A stretch of 23,223 nt of DNA from JAJFTV01 sp964426355 (GTDB lineage Bacteria > Chloroflexota > Anaerolineae > Anaerolineales > Anaerolineaceae). Positions 22,251-23,223 of this stretch are shown piece after piece; the first letter of the stretch is position 1, and the number at the start of each line of letters is the position of its first letter. The stretch spans positions 1 through 23,223 of the forward strand of contig CAYRRA010000051.1 of the NCBI GenBank assembly GCA_964426355.1, read 5' to 3'. A program made the translations under genes and the position numbers. A model generated the notes under the pieces. That model ran no database searches and was not told where the DNA came from. It saw only the letters and a list, made by a program, of their open reading frames with translations.

Positions 22251-23024
22251 ATGAAAAAAGTAACCATCATTATTGGGAGTGCCCGAAAAAAGAATACATA
22301 TCATGCTGTCCTGCAGTTTATGAATCATCTTAAGCGCATGAGGAATGTGGATTGTGAGCTGGTAAAGCTCAGCGATTACTATCTCGGAATCTGCCAGGGC
22401 TGCTTTTTGTGCTTTGAAAAGGGTGAGGAACTGTGCCCATTGAAAGATGACCGCGATTTGCTCCTGGAAAAGATTACAGCTTCAGATGGTGTGGTGTTTG
22501 CTACGCCGAACTACAGCTTTCACTGTTCAGGGGAAATGAAAGTGTTTCTGGATCGTTTCGGTTTTGCCTTTCACCGCCCGCGTTACTTTGGTAAGGTCTT
22601 TACCAATATCGTTACCCAGGGCATTGGAGGGGGCAATAAGATTGTGGAGTATCTTGATTTTGTTGGCAGCAACCTGGGTTTCAACACGGTGAAAGGAGTA
22701 TGTGTCACAGCGCTCGACCCTCGTACGGAGAAAGACCAACAGAAGATAGATCAGGCGATTGCCAGGTTGAGTCAGCGGTTTTATGATAAGCTGAATGCTC
22801 CCACACACCCGGTTCCAGGTTTGTTCAAGTTAATGCTGTTCAGAATGGCTCGAAGCACAATTCAAAAAATGCTGGACGATAGGAGCAGTGACTACAGGTA
22901 TTACCGGGATCAGGGTTGGTTTGAATCGGATTATTACTATCCCACTCGATTGGGTGCATTGAAGCAGCTTGCCGGTCGTTTCTTTGACAGCACAGCCAAT
23001 CTGACCCGAAGTATGCTTTCATAA
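22251..23024 (+). CDS. NADPH-dependent FMN reductase-fold flavoprotein with Isf-like cysteine motif
   Basis: This is a flavodoxin-like protein of 257 residues. The N-terminal strand and phosphate loop (VTIIIGSARKKNTYHAV) bind FMN phosphate, and FATPNYSFHCSGEMKVFLDR is the conserved second FMN-contact segment. Cysteines C48, C51, C54 and C62 have the spacing CX2CX2CX7C, close to the compact cluster motif of archaeal iron-sulphur flavoproteins (Isf), so a 4Fe-4S cluster is plausible. The C-terminal 70 residues (about 185-257) are an unusual basic and Tyr-rich extension with MLFRMARSTIQKML and DYRYYRDQGWFESDYYYP. I prefer the ATG at 22251 because AAGAGG (22238-22243) is seven bases upstream. The ATG at 22245 is nearly on top of that site. 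It probably transfers electrons in the anaerobic cytoplasm, but the partner is unknown. Confidence 0.85.
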   Translation: MKKVTIIIGSARKKNTYHAVLQFMNHLKRMRNVDCELVKLSDYYLGICQGCFLCFEKGEELCPLKDDRDLLLEKITASDGVVFATPNYSFHCSGEMKVFLDRFGFAFHRPRYFGKVFTNIVTQGIGGGNKIVEYLDFVGSNLGFNTVKGVCVTALDPRTEKDQQKIDQAIARLSQRFYDKLNAPTHPVPGLFKLMLFRMARSTIQKMLDDRSSDYRYYRDQGWFESDYYYPTRLGALKQLAGRFFDSTANLTRSMLS

Positions 23025-23036
23025 AGGGTGGCAGGA

Positions 23037-23223
23037 ATGCCCGATTATTACGAAATCAAAATTAAAGGGCGATTGGATGCCCATTGGGTAGACTGGTTCA
23101 GCGGGTTAAACCTGACTTACCTGGAGGGGGATGAGACCCTTCTTTCGGGAATGCTACCTGACCAGGCTGCGCTCTATGGGTTGCTTGATCGTATTCGTGA
23201 TTTGAATTTGAAATTAATCTCTG
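23037..23223 (+). CDS. Start of a small unknown protein, cut by the window end
   Basis: An open frame of 62 codons runs off the window, beginning ATG at 23037 behind GGTGGCAGG, 12 bases after the flavoprotein stop. The visible part has YEIKIKGRLDAHWVDWFSGL, then YLEGDETLLSGMLPDQAALYGLLDRIRDL. This is a compact alpha/beta pattern of a strand, an amphipathic segment, a strand and a helix. From general memory it resembles a short hypothetical protein family common in Chloroflexota and Actinobacteria, but I cannot name a function. Close spacing suggests an operon with the flavoprotein gene. Confidence 0.7.
   Translation, partial: MPDYYEIKIKGRLDAHWVDWFSGLNLTYLEGDETLLSGMLPDQAALYGLLDRIRDLNLKLIS

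Overview
The window looks like a piece of a Chloroflexota genome, most likely an Anaerolineae-type anaerobic heterotroph. This rests on the very large MalT-like LuxR ATPase regulator, the lipoprotein binding protein with a Glu/Ala/Pro linker, the moderate base composition and the overall gene content. It is an inference from protein character, not a database match. Every gene I can support lies on the + strand. No tRNA, rRNA, CRISPR array or insertion sequence was seen.

Region 1 (117-10036) is a catabolic cluster. It opens with two CUT1-type (sugar) ABC permeases. An M19 membrane-dipeptidase-type enzyme, a prolidase-like amidohydrolase, an M24 metallopeptidase and a DUF2961/GH172 protein follow with short gaps. 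After a 320-base gap come a PF07090 amidotransferase-fold protein, a MalY/PatB-type PLP enzyme coupled to it, and a glycosylasparaginase-type Ntn hydrolase. None of the enzymes shows a signal peptide, so the substrate is probably imported first and dismantled in the cytoplasm. A sugar-type importer beside three peptidases, a glycosidase-family protein and an aspartylglucosaminidase-like enzyme suggests use of glycosylated amino acids or short glycopeptides. The transporter's ATPase is not in the window and its binding protein, if linked, would lie before base 1.

Region 2 (10097-10651) is a lone gene for an unrecognised four-helix membrane protein.

Region 3 (10986-18889) is a Dpp/Opp-type peptide ABC transporter: binding lipoprotein, a strong stem-loop, permease B, permease C, ATPase D, ATPase F, a small one-helix membrane protein, and a textbook intrinsic terminator. 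Two parts are enlarged. The binding protein has about 200 extra residues. Permease C carries about 240 extra residues outside the membrane, in what looks like two tandem copies of one domain.

Region 4 (18890-23223) holds a MalT-like regulator, a flavoprotein with an Isf-like cysteine cluster, and the start of a small unknown gene. Three exact copies of CTTTGTGATTG sit in the intergenic spaces: two before the regulator, and one, inverted, before the flavoprotein gene. They are a candidate operator family. Just after the regulator is a C-tract array that could form a G-quadruplex on the opposite strand.
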